From: Pseudonocardia autotrophica
Lineage (GTDB): Bacteria > Actinomycetota > Actinomycetes > Mycobacteriales > Pseudonocardiaceae
Length of the DNA: 64,000 bases
Reading direction: 5' to 3'
Assembly: GCF_003945385.1 (NCBI RefSeq)
Contig: NZ_AP018920.1
Span: 434,001-498,000, forward strand
Shown: positions 19,298 to 26,929 of the stretch, piece by piece
Position numbering within the stretch: position 1 is the first letter of the stretch
Layout: each line of letters begins with the position of its first letter
Program-made: the position numbers and the translations under genes
Notes under the pieces: generated by a model
Told to the model about the DNA's origin: nothing
Seen by the model: the letters and a program-made list of their open reading frames with translations, nothing else
Database searches by the model: none

Positions 19298-21316
19298 TTG
19301 AAACCGATCGTCGACGTCCCGGGTGAGGCCACGGTGCTGGACAAGCGCCTGGCCTCGCTCGACGACGCCACCCGGGCCATGGCCCAGACCCCCGACTTCG
19401 GGAAGCCGACGAAGCTCCGGCGGGTTCTCGAGCAGCTGCGGCGCGTACTGCTGCAGCCGGGCGGTGCCGCCGGGGTCCAGGCCAGGGCGCAGGCCCTGGA
19501 GGACGCCGGGCTGTTCCTCGGCACCGACTGGGCCTCGCCGGAGATCCTGGTCCCGTCGTTCGTCGGGCCCGGACTGCACTCCGGTGACGCCGACACCGTG
19601 GTCATGGAGGCGACGAGCGAGCTGCGGATGCTCGCGGTCGCCCGCGGCGGCTACGCGCACCCCACGATCTCCGCCGAGGACGCCCACGAGTTCCTGTCCC
19701 AGGTGCTCGCGATGAACCTGGAGCTGCTGTTCACCCCGCCGAGCGAGGCGGAGCGGACCAGGCAGGGCCGGACGGCGCAGCTGATCCGCGACCTGTTCCG
19801 GCACGTCGCCGAGGAGATCGGCTACGACAGCGTCCTCGACAAGCTGGTCGACGAGATCTGGCGGATCCTGCGCCAGCGGCCGATCCAGGTCGACCAGGTG
19901 AAGTCGCTGCTCACCCGGATCGCGATCTACCGCGGCGACCCGGACGTCGATCTCGGCACGTCCTCGGGCAACGGCATCGACCGGCTCGTCACCAGCCTGT
20001 TCGGGACGACCGAGGCGTGCCGGGAGGATCCGGGCCTGGAGGTCTTCCGGTCCCGGCTGGAGGCGATGGACACCGGCGGCCTGCAGTACGAGGCGTCCGG
20101 GTTCGCCAGGGCGATGCACGACACCGGCCTGGTATCGACGTACCACGCGGAGCTGCTGCAGTTCCTGCGGCACGAGAGCGACTACCTGATCGCCGAGGCG
20201 CTCGGGCTGTCCGACACCGGCAAGAACTGCCTGCTCCGCTTCCGGGATCTGGTGCACCGGCTGATCGAGGTGGCGGTCACCCCGCAGACGGCACAGTGCA
20301 TCTACGGGCTCGCGCTGCTGCTCGACCGCGGGATCCTCTACGAGCCGCCGGTCGTGCCCGCGCTGTGGCGCCAGATCGCACTGGAGCTGGCGCCGGTCGC
20401 GCGCGAGCGGCTCACCGAGGCGTTCGGAACCGAGCCCGCCCCGGAGGCCAGGCTGCTCGCCGGCGTGCTGTCCATGCTCGGGCAGCCGCTGGGGATCGGG
20501 CAGGGCGACAACCCGACCTGCCAGTCGGCGCGGGCGCTGTCGATGTGGGCCTACAACGATCCCGACTACCTGCTGCAGATGGTCGTCTGGGCGGCCCGCG
20601 ACGACGAGATCATCATGCACTTCGAGGGGCAGCCGATCTCCTCGCAGGAGAGCATCAGCGGGGTCGCGACGGCGATGCCGATCGACCTCGATCCGGTGTC
20701 GCTGCTGGTCGTGCCGCACCTGGACCGGATCTACGGCGAGATGGGGCGGCGCTGCATCGGCCGGCCGGGGGACCCGCACCGCTGGGTGAACCCCGAGTTC
20801 CACGGCTGGTGGGCGGCGCGCGGCTTCCACATCAACGTCGACGTCGAGACGGGGAACCTGGTCGATCTCGACGACTTCCTGCGGGTGTTCCACGCCAGCT
20901 ACCACCCGTCGTACAACGGGGGGCAGCCGCTGATCCACCCGCAGCCGGCCGGCATCGCCGTCACCGACAGCGCCGCCCGCTACGTGGGCTGGCACGCGAT
21001 CACCATCCTGCGGGCCGCCCCCGATCCGCAGGACGTGATGCGGGTGTACTTCTACAACCCGAACAACGACAGCGGGCAGGACTGGGGCGACGGCGTCGTC
21101 GTCGGGACGGCGGGCAACGGCGAGCGCTTCGGCGAGGCGTCGCTGCCGTTCGACCAGTTCGCGTCGCGGCTCTACATCTTCCACGTCGACCCGCTGGAGC
21201 GCGGGAAGCCGGAGAAGGTCCCGGCCGCCGACATCGAGCGGATCACCGGCTACATCGAGCGGAGCTGGGGCGCCGACCGGCTGCCTGCCGGGGGGCTGCA
21301 GGCTACCGAGGGCTGA
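19298..21316 (+). CDS. Large helical protein with predicted papain-like cysteine peptidase/amidase domain
   Basis: 672 residues from TTG 19298, with SD-like GAGGGAAG upstream. I know no named family for it. Residues 1-390 are mostly helical. The C-terminal part (about 395-640) shows Gln402-x5-Cys408 (GQGDNPTCQSARALSMW), His566 (YVGWHAITIL) and Asn587 (VYFYNPNND). Gln-to-Cys spacing of six equals papain's Q19-C25, and His followed about 20 residues later by Asn-Pro on a strand fits C39/papain-like folds. There is no signal peptide, so it is probably cytoplasmic. It could trim, hydrolyse or transfer the product of the upstream ATP-grasp ligase. Its last 14 nt overlap the convergent phosphotransferase gene. 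Confidence 0.7.
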   Translation: MKPIVDVPGEATVLDKRLASLDDATRAMAQTPDFGKPTKLRRVLEQLRRVLLQPGGAAGVQARAQALEDAGLFLGTDWASPEILVPSFVGPGLHSGDADTVVMEATSELRMLAVARGGYAHPTISAEDAHEFLSQVLAMNLELLFTPPSEAERTRQGRTAQLIRDLFRHVAEEIGYDSVLDKLVDEIWRILRQRPIQVDQVKSLLTRIAIYRGDPDVDLGTSSGNGIDRLVTSLFGTTEACREDPGLEVFRSRLEAMDTGGLQYEASGFARAMHDTGLVSTYHAELLQFLRHESDYLIAEALGLSDTGKNCLLRFRDLVHRLIEVAVTPQTAQCIYGLALLLDRGILYEPPVVPALWRQIALELAPVARERLTEAFGTEPAPEARLLAGVLSMLGQPLGIGQGDNPTCQSARALSMWAYNDPDYLLQMVVWAARDDEIIMHFEGQPISSQESISGVATAMPIDLDPVSLLVVPHLDRIYGEMGRRCIGRPGDPHRWVNPEFHGWWAARGFHINVDVETGNLVDLDDFLRVFHASYHPSYNGGQPLIHPQPAGIAVTDSAARYVGWHAITILRAAPDPQDVMRVYFYNPNNDSGQDWGDGVVVGTAGNGERFGEASLPFDQFASRLYIFHVDPLERGKPEKVPAADIERITGYIERSWGADRLPAGGLQATEG

Positions 21317-22154
21317 CCGGCGGATCGAGCGCCTCGGCCACCATCCGGTGCCCCTGGCGCTCGAACCGCTCGTCGCCGACCCGGTACGCCCACGCCGCGG
21401 TCCCGATGGCCTCGCGCAGCTGCTCCCGCCGCCAGGCGGGCGCGCTGCGCGGGTCGTCGCCGTAGCCGTCGAGGAACGCCCGCTCCAGGTCCGGCCGGAC
21501 GCGGAACTGCTGCACGGCGAGCCGGCACAGGTCGGTGTGCGCCGGGCGCAGCGCGGCCCGCCCGAAGTCGATCACGGTGATCGTGCCGTCGTGCACCAGC
21601 CAGTTGCGCGGCTGCCAGTCGCCGTGGGTCGGGACGAGAGTGGCCGGCTCGTCCGGCCAGGTCGCGATCTCGGCGCGCAGCCGTTCCTCGGTCTCCGGGG
21701 CGATGCGGTGCGGGAGATCCAGGTGCCGGAGCGCGCGCTCCCGCATGCCGGCCTCGTAGCCGTCGTCGACGGTCCCGGGCTGCCCGTGCAGCCGGGCCAG
21801 CAGCGCCCCCGCCTGCCGGTACGTGTCGGGCTCCCACTCGCCGGGGTGCCCCTGGACCAGCTCGCCGGGCAACCAGCGGGTGGCGAGCAGCCGCGCGTCG
21901 TCGTCGGCGTGCAGGAGCTCGGCGGCGGACCCGTGCAGCGGCCCGGTCCACTCGTGATGGGCGCGCAGCTCCCGCGCGATGTGCGTGTCGGTGTCGTCGC
22001 CTGCCTTCACCGCGATGTCGCGCCCGGCGTGCCGCAGCTGCAGCACGGTGGTGCCGATCAGGCCCCAGCTGTGGTCGCGGACGAGCCGGGCGCCCGGGAA
22101 CCAGGTGTCGAGCAGCGCCTGCTGCCGGGAGGTGAGCCGGGGTGGCGTGGGCAT
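21303..22154 (-). CDS. Aminoglycoside phosphotransferase-family kinase
   Basis: 283 residues with a protein-kinase-like fold: a GLIGTTVLQLRHAGRDIAVKAG nucleotide-binding lobe with Lys, the catalytic loop VPTHGDWQPRNWLV and the metal-binding VIDFGRA. APH-family enzymes phosphorylate antibiotics, choline, homoserine or other small alcohols; the substrate here is unknown. The start is ATG 22154. It converges on the papain-like gene with a 14-nt overlap, so the two may interfere transcriptionally. Confidence 0.87.
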   Translation of the reverse strand: MPTPPRLTSRQQALLDTWFPGARLVRDHSWGLIGTTVLQLRHAGRDIAVKAGDDTDTHIARELRAHHEWTGPLHGSAAELLHADDDARLLATRWLPGELVQGHPGEWEPDTYRQAGALLARLHGQPGTVDDGYEAGMRERALRHLDLPHRIAPETEERLRAEIATWPDEPATLVPTHGDWQPRNWLVHDGTITVIDFGRAALRPAHTDLCRLAVQQFRVRPDLERAFLDGYGDDPRSAPAWRREQLREAIGTAAWAYRVGDERFERQGHRMVAEALDPPVSPR

Positions 22155-22279
22155 CGGGGGAGGGTATCCGCGCGAGCTGTGCCGGTTCGGTGCCGGCACG
22201 TTCCGGCCCGCGGTGCCCCGGCCCGTCCTGTGCTGGGCCGCTCTGCAGGTTGCCGCTCCGCCGGGCCGGAGAGCGCTGC

Positions 22280-22340
22280 TACGGTCACCGGGTGAGCAGC
22301 CCCGAGGCGAGCAGGCGGTAGCCACCGGTTCACCCGGTGG
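22280..22340 (+). promoter_or_regulatory. Possible leader ORF and hairpin upstream of the efflux gene
   Basis: TACGGT (22280-22285) ends 6 nt before a GTG (22292). The GTG opens a 9-codon ORF, VSSPEASRR, stopping at 22321. Directly after its stop CCACCGG (22322-22328) pairs with CCGGTGG (22334-22340). A leaderless mini-ORF followed by a hairpin resembles translation attenuation as known for chloramphenicol efflux genes, but nothing here proves translation. Confidence 0.35.
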
Positions 22341-22437
22341 CGCAGCCGCGGCATGCCCGTTTCCGGGCACTGATCGATCGCCGCGGACGGCGGTGCGGGC
22401 GTGACCGGTTCCGGTCCTGTTCCCCAGGGCCTGCCGG

Positions 22438-23832
22438 GTGCGGCGGGCCCGCGCCGTACGGAGCGTTCTGGTGCCCCTCCTGTTGTACGTCCTTGCCTGT
22501 GCCGTGTTCGTCCAGGCGATGTCGGAGTTCATGCTGGCCGGTCTGGTCTCCCAGATCTCGGCCGATCTCGCCGTCTCGATCCCGGCCGCCGGCGGTCTGA
22601 CCTCGGCGTTCGCCGCCGGGATGGTGATCGGCGCACCGGTGATGGCGGTGGCCGTCCGCCGGCTGCCGTCGCGCAGCTCGCTGCTCGTGTTCCTCACGGT
22701 GTTCGTCGCCGTCCACGTCGTGGGGGCGCTGACCTCGGTGTTCGCGGTCCTCGCCGTGACCCGGGTGCTGGCGGCCTTCGCGAACGCGGGATTCCTCGCG
22801 GTCGCGCTCACCGTCGCGGTGCGGATCGCACCGGCCGGCCGGGCCGCACGGGCGACGACGACCCTGCTGGCCGGGACGACCCTCGCCCTGGTGGCCGGCG
22901 TTCCCGCCGGCGCCGTGCTGGGCCAGGCATTCGGGTGGCGGGCGACGTTCTGGGTGGTCGCGGCGCTCGGCGTGCTGGGCCTGCTCGGGCTGCTGCTCGG
23001 CATGCCTACCGACGGGGCCGGGAACCGGTCGTCCGGCGTGCCGTTCCGGCGGGAGCTGTCGGTGCTGGGCCGGTCGGCCGTCGTCCGGACGTTGCTGGCG
23101 GCCGCCCTGGTGAACGGCGGGACGTTCGCCGTGTACGTCTATCTGGACCCGCTGCTGACCGGGCCGGGGAAGCTGCCGGTGGCGATAGTGCCGGTGGGTC
23201 TCGCGGTGTTCGGGATCGGCTCGTTCGCGGGCGTCGCGCTGGCCGGCCGGTACGCCGACACCCGGGCCCGGCTGCTGCTCGGAGCCGGTGCCGGCGTGCT
23301 GGGCGTGGGCTGGGTGGGGCTCGGTGTGCTGCTCGGGGCGGGATGGCCGGTGCTCGCACTCGTCGGGTTGCAGGCGGCCCTCGGCTTCGCGGTCGGGGCG
23401 ACCGCGATCGCGCGTTCGCTCGTGCTCGTCGCGGAGGCCGGGACGCTCGGTGGCGCGGCCACGACGGCGGCACTCAACGTCGGTGCGACGGTGGGGCCGC
23501 TGTTCGGTGGCTGGGCCCTGGCGGGATCGGGCACCGGGCCGGTGTGGGTGGCGGCGGCGCTGGTCGCCGTCGCGTTGCTGCCGATCCTGCTCCCGGGTGG
23601 TGTGGCGGCCCGGTCTGGAACGAGCGACCGCGCGCCCCTCCATGGTGCGCCCGTCGACAGAGCACCTGTCGACCGTGCGCGCGCTGACCGTTCGCCCGCG
23701 GATGGTGTGCCAGCGGACCGTGCACGCGCTGATGGTGCGCCCGCCGACGGTGCGCCCGGCATTCGTGGGCCGGCGACGGACTGCGTACCGCGTGCCGAGG
23801 CGTCCGGATCGGACGATCCGGGCCTGCGATGA
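22438..23832 (+). CDS. Cmx/CmlA-type MFS drug efflux transporter
   Basis: 464 residues with about 12 helices. The N-terminus (AVFVQAMSEFMLAGLVSQIS, then TSAFAAGMVIGAPVMA) is very like Cmx/CmlR chloramphenicol exporters, which share a GTSEFMLSGLIPD-type start. It probably expels an amphenicol-like or other hydrophobic drug with a proton gradient. The last 60 residues are a hydrophilic tail of degenerate Ala-Asp-Gly-Ala-Pro repeats not expected in this family. The start is GTG 22438 with a weak SD (CAGGG). A DUF6518-like gene starts 7 nt after the stop. Confidence 0.85.
   Translation: MRRARAVRSVLVPLLLYVLACAVFVQAMSEFMLAGLVSQISADLAVSIPAAGGLTSAFAAGMVIGAPVMAVAVRRLPSRSSLLVFLTVFVAVHVVGALTSVFAVLAVTRVLAAFANAGFLAVALTVAVRIAPAGRAARATTTLLAGTTLALVAGVPAGAVLGQAFGWRATFWVVAALGVLGLLGLLLGMPTDGAGNRSSGVPFRRELSVLGRSAVVRTLLAAALVNGGTFAVYVYLDPLLTGPGKLPVAIVPVGLAVFGIGSFAGVALAGRYADTRARLLLGAGAGVLGVGWVGLGVLLGAGWPVLALVGLQAALGFAVGATAIARSLVLVAEAGTLGGAATTAALNVGATVGPLFGGWALAGSGTGPVWVAAALVAVALLPILLPGGVAARSGTSDRAPLHGAPVDRAPVDRARADRSPADGVPADRARADGAPADGAPGIRGPATDCVPRAEASGSDDPGLR
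23620..23762. repeat. Degenerate 15-18 bp repeats encoding the C-tail of the efflux pump
   Basis: Units such as GACGGTGCGCCCGCC and GACCGTGCGCGCGCT recur about eight times, encoding (D-R/G-A-P-x-x) motifs. Both strands stay open, which explains the long antisense ORFs here. It looks like slippage-expanded sequence fused to an otherwise ordinary transporter. Confidence 0.75.
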
Positions 23833-23839
23833 TCGGCCC

Positions 23840-24472
23840 ATGAGCGAGACCGGTGTCCGGCGCGGCGTTCCCGCCACCGCCCGCAGCGTCGCCGTCCGCG
23901 GCGTCGTCGTCGCACTCGCGAGCGCCCTGATCGGGGCCGCGACGTTCTTCGCCCAGGGGCTGCTGCCCGCCGCGGTCGTGTCGTTCGCCAACTCGGCGAG
24001 CGGCTGGACGCTCGTCACCGTCGTCCTGCTGCTCCTGGCCCGGCTGCGGCCGGGTGTGTCGGCGCTGCTGGGCGGTGTCAGTTTCGTGTTGCTGACCTGC
24101 GGTTACGCGGCCGCGGCCGGCCTGACGGGGCTCTACTACAACCCGCTGCTCTTCGGCGTCGTCGGGGTGGTGGCCGGGCCGTTCGTGGGTCTGGCCACCG
24201 CCTGGCTCCGCTCCACCGCGCCGGGGCGCGTCGCGCCGGCGACCGCGCTGCTCGCCGGGATCGGGCTGGGGGAGGCGGTGTACGGCCTCACGGTCGTCGC
24301 GGAGACGACCAGCCCGGTGTACTGGATCCTGATCGGCCTCACGGCGGTGGCGCTGCTCGTCACGATGGTGCTCCGTCGGCTGCGCGGGTGGTTCGCCGCC
24401 GCGGCCGTCGTCGGGACGCTCGCGGTCGCGCTGGCGTTCCGGGTCGCCTACCTGGGACTCGGGGGGCTCTGA
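23840..24472 (+). CDS. Integral membrane protein (DUF6518-like)
   Basis: 210 residues with about seven hydrophobic helices and short loops, preceded by a basic N-terminus (MSETGVRRGVPATARS). Length and the YYNPLLFGVVGVVAGPF segment recall DUF6518 membrane proteins of unknown function. ATG 23840 lies 7 nt after the stop of the efflux gene, so they are probably co-transcribed. A short inverted repeat (GATCCACA...TGTGGATC, 24474-24505) follows immediately and may terminate transcription. Confidence 0.75.
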   Translation: MSETGVRRGVPATARSVAVRGVVVALASALIGAATFFAQGLLPAAVVSFANSASGWTLVTVVLLLLARLRPGVSALLGGVSFVLLTCGYAAAAGLTGLYYNPLLFGVVGVVAGPFVGLATAWLRSTAPGRVAPATALLAGIGLGEAVYGLTVVAETTSPVYWILIGLTAVALLVTMVLRRLRGWFAAAAVVGTLAVALAFRVAYLGLGGL

Positions 24473-24473
24473 G

Positions 24474-24505
24474 GATCCACACCCGCTGTGCGTCCGATGT
24501 GGATC
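24474..24505 (+). terminator. Weak hairpin terminator after the efflux operon
   Basis: GATCCACA (24474-24481) pairs with TGTGGATC (24498-24505) over a 16-nt loop, 2 nt after the stop codon of the membrane protein. It marks the left edge of the accessory-looking block. Confidence 0.4.
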
Positions 24506-24594
24506 AACGATCTCGGACGACGGCCGCAACCGTGATGAACGGCCAGTTCCTGTCGGCAGAGCCGTGGAGTGCGTCGCTCGATCCGGCCGTCTCG

Positions 24595-25524
24595 TCAGCG
24601 GCCCGACCAGGCCGGTGTCCACACGTCGGGCGGGGTTCGGGGGCCCGAGGCACGCAGATGGTCGCGGAGCGCGGTCAGCACGGGATGCCGGTCTCCGCTG
24701 CGGAACAGCAGCACATGCGGGTAGACGGGGGTCGGATCGTGCAACGGGATGCGTCTCAGGTCGTGGGTCCGGGGCCACAGATACCGGTCCCCGCTGCCGA
24801 CGAGGGTGGCCAGCTCGGCCGAGTCGGCCAGTGTGTCCATGAGGGCCTCGTCACCGAAGTCGGGCCCGAGCGCGTCGATGCTCAGGCCGAAGGCCTCGGA
24901 CAGCGAACGGTAGAACGCCGCCCATTCGGTGCCCGGCCTGATCCCGGGGATCCAGATGCGGTGACCGTGCAGGTCAGCAGGGCTGACCCGGGGCATGTCG
25001 GCGAGCGGGTGACCCGGCCCGACCAGGAGTTCCAGGGGCTCGTCCAGAAGTCGTTCGGCGCTGATCCCGGTCGGGATCTGATCTGCGGGCAGGGCACGGA
25101 AGGTCGCGTCGACGGTCCCTTCCAGCACGGCCTGCGCGGCCTGGGCGGCGTTCCGGGTGCCCAGTGTGACGGCGTCGAGATCCGTCTCGGGATGCGAGCG
25201 GTAGAACCGGTAGACGGCCTGAGCCGGTGAGATGCGCCGATTGAGCACGTCGACGCGTAGCGGTCGGTGTCCGGGGCGGACAGCGTGCTCGGCCTGTTCG
25301 ATCGTGGCCATGACCTTCTTGGCGTGCGGCAGGAAGATCTGCCCGTCCACGCTCAGCCGGGAGCCTCGGGATGTTCGTACCAGGAGCGTGGCGCCGACGT
25401 GTCGCTCCAGGGCCGCGATCCGTTTGGAAGCCGCCTGCTGGCTGATCCCCAGCTCGTCGGCGGCAGCCTGGAACTGACCGGTCCCGGCGACCGCCACGAA
25501 CGTCCGCAGCGCCTCGATGTCCAC
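24595..25524 (-). CDS. LysR-family transcriptional regulator
   Basis: 309 residues. The N-terminal winged HTH (MDIEALRTFVAVAGTGQFQA, then ADELGISQQAASKRIAALE) is followed by a substrate-binding effector domain (about 90-300). The start is GTG 25524. It is divergent from a hexapeptide acetyltransferase gene 89 nt away. A perfect palindrome lies between them, 17 nt before the regulator's start, and is the likely binding site. The acetyltransferase is therefore the probable target. Confidence 0.9.
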   Translation of the reverse strand: MDIEALRTFVAVAGTGQFQAAADELGISQQAASKRIAALERHVGATLLVRTSRGSRLSVDGQIFLPHAKKVMATIEQAEHAVRPGHRPLRVDVLNRRISPAQAVYRFYRSHPETDLDAVTLGTRNAAQAAQAVLEGTVDATFRALPADQIPTGISAERLLDEPLELLVGPGHPLADMPRVSPADLHGHRIWIPGIRPGTEWAAFYRSLSEAFGLSIDALGPDFGDEALMDTLADSAELATLVGSGDRYLWPRTHDLRRIPLHDPTPVYPHVLLFRSGDRHPVLTALRDHLRASGPRTPPDVWTPAWSGR

Positions 25525-25541
25525 GCCGGCACTCTAATTCG

Positions 25542-25556
25542 ACAACCATTGGTTGT
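25542..25556. promoter_or_regulatory. LysR operator candidate, 15-bp palindrome
   Basis: ACAACCA-T-TGGTTGT is a perfect palindrome in the divergent LysR/acetyltransferase intergenic region, and this stretch is AT-rich relative to its surroundings. LysR regulators commonly bind T-N11-A dyads at such places. Confidence 0.7.
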
Positions 25557-25613
25557 GGCTCGCGTCGTTCGAGTTGTTTGATCGAGTGCTCCGCGCGGTG
25601 ATGGGATCAGTGC

Positions 25614-26165
25614 ATGTCCACCCGCACAGAGCAGGTCATGCCCGTCCGATCGCCGGAATTCGTGCGTCACCTGGAACGGGTCATGGAGGTGACCGATGCG
25701 ACGTCTCGGCTGAACGCACTTCCGTTCGGTGACGACGACGCTCGCGCAGAACTACTGTCCGTTGTGTTCGGTGGTCCGCTGCCGGCGTCGGTGACGATCT
25801 ATCCGCCGTTCTTCACCGAGTGCGGGCTTCATACGACGTTCGGCGAGAACGTCTTCGTCAACCAGGGGTGCACCTTCATGGACAGGGGCGGCATCCGGAT
25901 CGGTGACGGCGTCATGATCGCCCCGAAGGTCAGCCTCATCACCGGAGGCCATCCGCTGCGCCCGGCGCAGCGCCGCGAGTACCTGTCGTTGGCCCCGATT
26001 CTCATCGAGGACGACGTCTGGATCGGGACGGCTGCCGTGATCACGCAGGGGGTGACCATCGGGGCCGGTGCGGTGGTGGCTGCCGGTGCGGTGGTCACCC
26101 GTGATGTTCCGGCCGGCACCGTGGTCGCGGGAGTGCCCGCCCGAGTGATCAAGACGATCGACTGA
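25614..26165 (+). CDS. Sugar O-acetyltransferase (maltose/galactoside acetyltransferase-like)
   Basis: 183 residues. An N-terminal Mac-like helical part is followed by a left-handed beta-helix of hexapeptide repeats ([20 protein letters not shown], then [20 protein letters not shown]). The catalytic His lies in SLITGGHPL. It transfers acetyl from acetyl-CoA to a sugar hydroxyl. The start is ATG 25614. Base composition is visibly less GC-rich than in the flanking core genes. It is divergent from the LysR regulator and ends before a GACCAGGG-type hairpin. Confidence 0.9.
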   Translation: MSTRTEQVMPVRSPEFVRHLERVMEVTDATSRLNALPFGDDDARAELLSVVFGGPLPASVTIYPPFFTECGLHTTFGENVFVNQGCTFMDRGGIRIGDGVMIAPKVSLITGGHPLRPAQRREYLSLAPILIEDDVWIGTAAVITQGVTIGAGAVVAAGAVVTRDVPAGTVVAGVPARVIKTID

Positions 26166-26265
26166 GCCCGCGATCGGCCGCCGGTGGGTCATCCACCGCT
26201 CCAGCGGCCCGGCGCGGCGGAGCAGCCATCCGGACGGCCGCGCAGGACGTCCCGGGTATGACGAC

Positions 26266-26307
26266 GGCCCCTGGTCCGAGATCTTCAGAGAGCCCGTGAC
26301 CAGGGCC
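26266..26307. terminator. CCCCTGGTC...GACCAGGG hairpin terminator
   Basis: GGCCCCTGGTC (26266-26276) pairs with GACCAGGGCC (26298-26307) with one bulged C. It lies between the convergent acetyltransferase and TPR-like genes. The same core recurs beside tRNA-Pro at 31254-31305. Confidence 0.65.
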
Positions 26308-26325
26308 TTCATCCTGGTGTGTGTG

Positions 26326-26859
26326 TCACCGTCCGGGGCCGGGCGCGGAGGCCAAGGCCCTGGTGTCCTGCCGGGCGATCGCCTCGCTCACCTCGCGGAC
26401 GGCCGTGTGAATGGTGTCGGCGTAGGGCCCAGCGGGGAGCGCGGACGTGTGCTGCTCGGTGCTGTCGATGTAGCCGGTGGCGGCTCGGAAGGCGCCGAGA
26501 CGACGGAAGTTGTCGGCGATGTTGAGGTAGAGGCTCGGGTAGAAGCCGGCGACATCGAGGCCGGCGTGGTACTGCTGGGCGCGCTCGGCGGTCACGGCAT
26601 CGGCGGCATCGAGGGCGCGGACGTCCCACACGAGAGCTTCGGCGGGGTCCGGGCAGAAATCGGCCAGATGGTGCGCGAGCGTGCAGCGGTGGAACGGGTC
26701 GCCCCCGACCCCGATCTGTTGCCAGGTGGCCAGCAGCTGCTGTCGAGCCGACTCGACGTCGCCGTCGCGCCCGAGGCGTACGGCTGCGCTGATCGCTTCC
26801 ATCGTGGGATCGGGCGTGGTGGCTGCTGTCGTCATGACTGTGGGATCCGTTCTTGTCAT
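26326..26859 (-). CDS. TPR-like helical protein
   Basis: 177 residues, almost entirely helical. It has repeat-like segments (AVRLGRDGDVESARQQLLAT, then YLNIADNFRRLGAFRAATGYID) that look like tetratricopeptide units in small actinobacterial proteins of unknown function. ATG 26859 is used, but ATG 26835 (MTTAATTPD) is equally possible; neither has a clear SD. The direct repeat GTCATCGGGTGTC lies just upstream. It follows the MerR-clamp fusion gene on the same strand. Confidence 0.7.
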   Translation of the reverse strand: MTRTDPTVMTTAATTPDPTMEAISAAVRLGRDGDVESARQQLLATWQQIGVGGDPFHRCTLAHHLADFCPDPAEALVWDVRALDAADAVTAERAQQYHAGLDVAGFYPSLYLNIADNFRRLGAFRAATGYIDSTEQHTSALPAGPYADTIHTAVREVSEAIARQDTRALASAPGPGR

Positions 26860-26929
26860 CGGGTGTCACCGGCTGTCATCGGGTGTCTCGGCGCCTCCGC
26901 GCCTCGGGGCGAGGCGCGGTCATCGGTCG

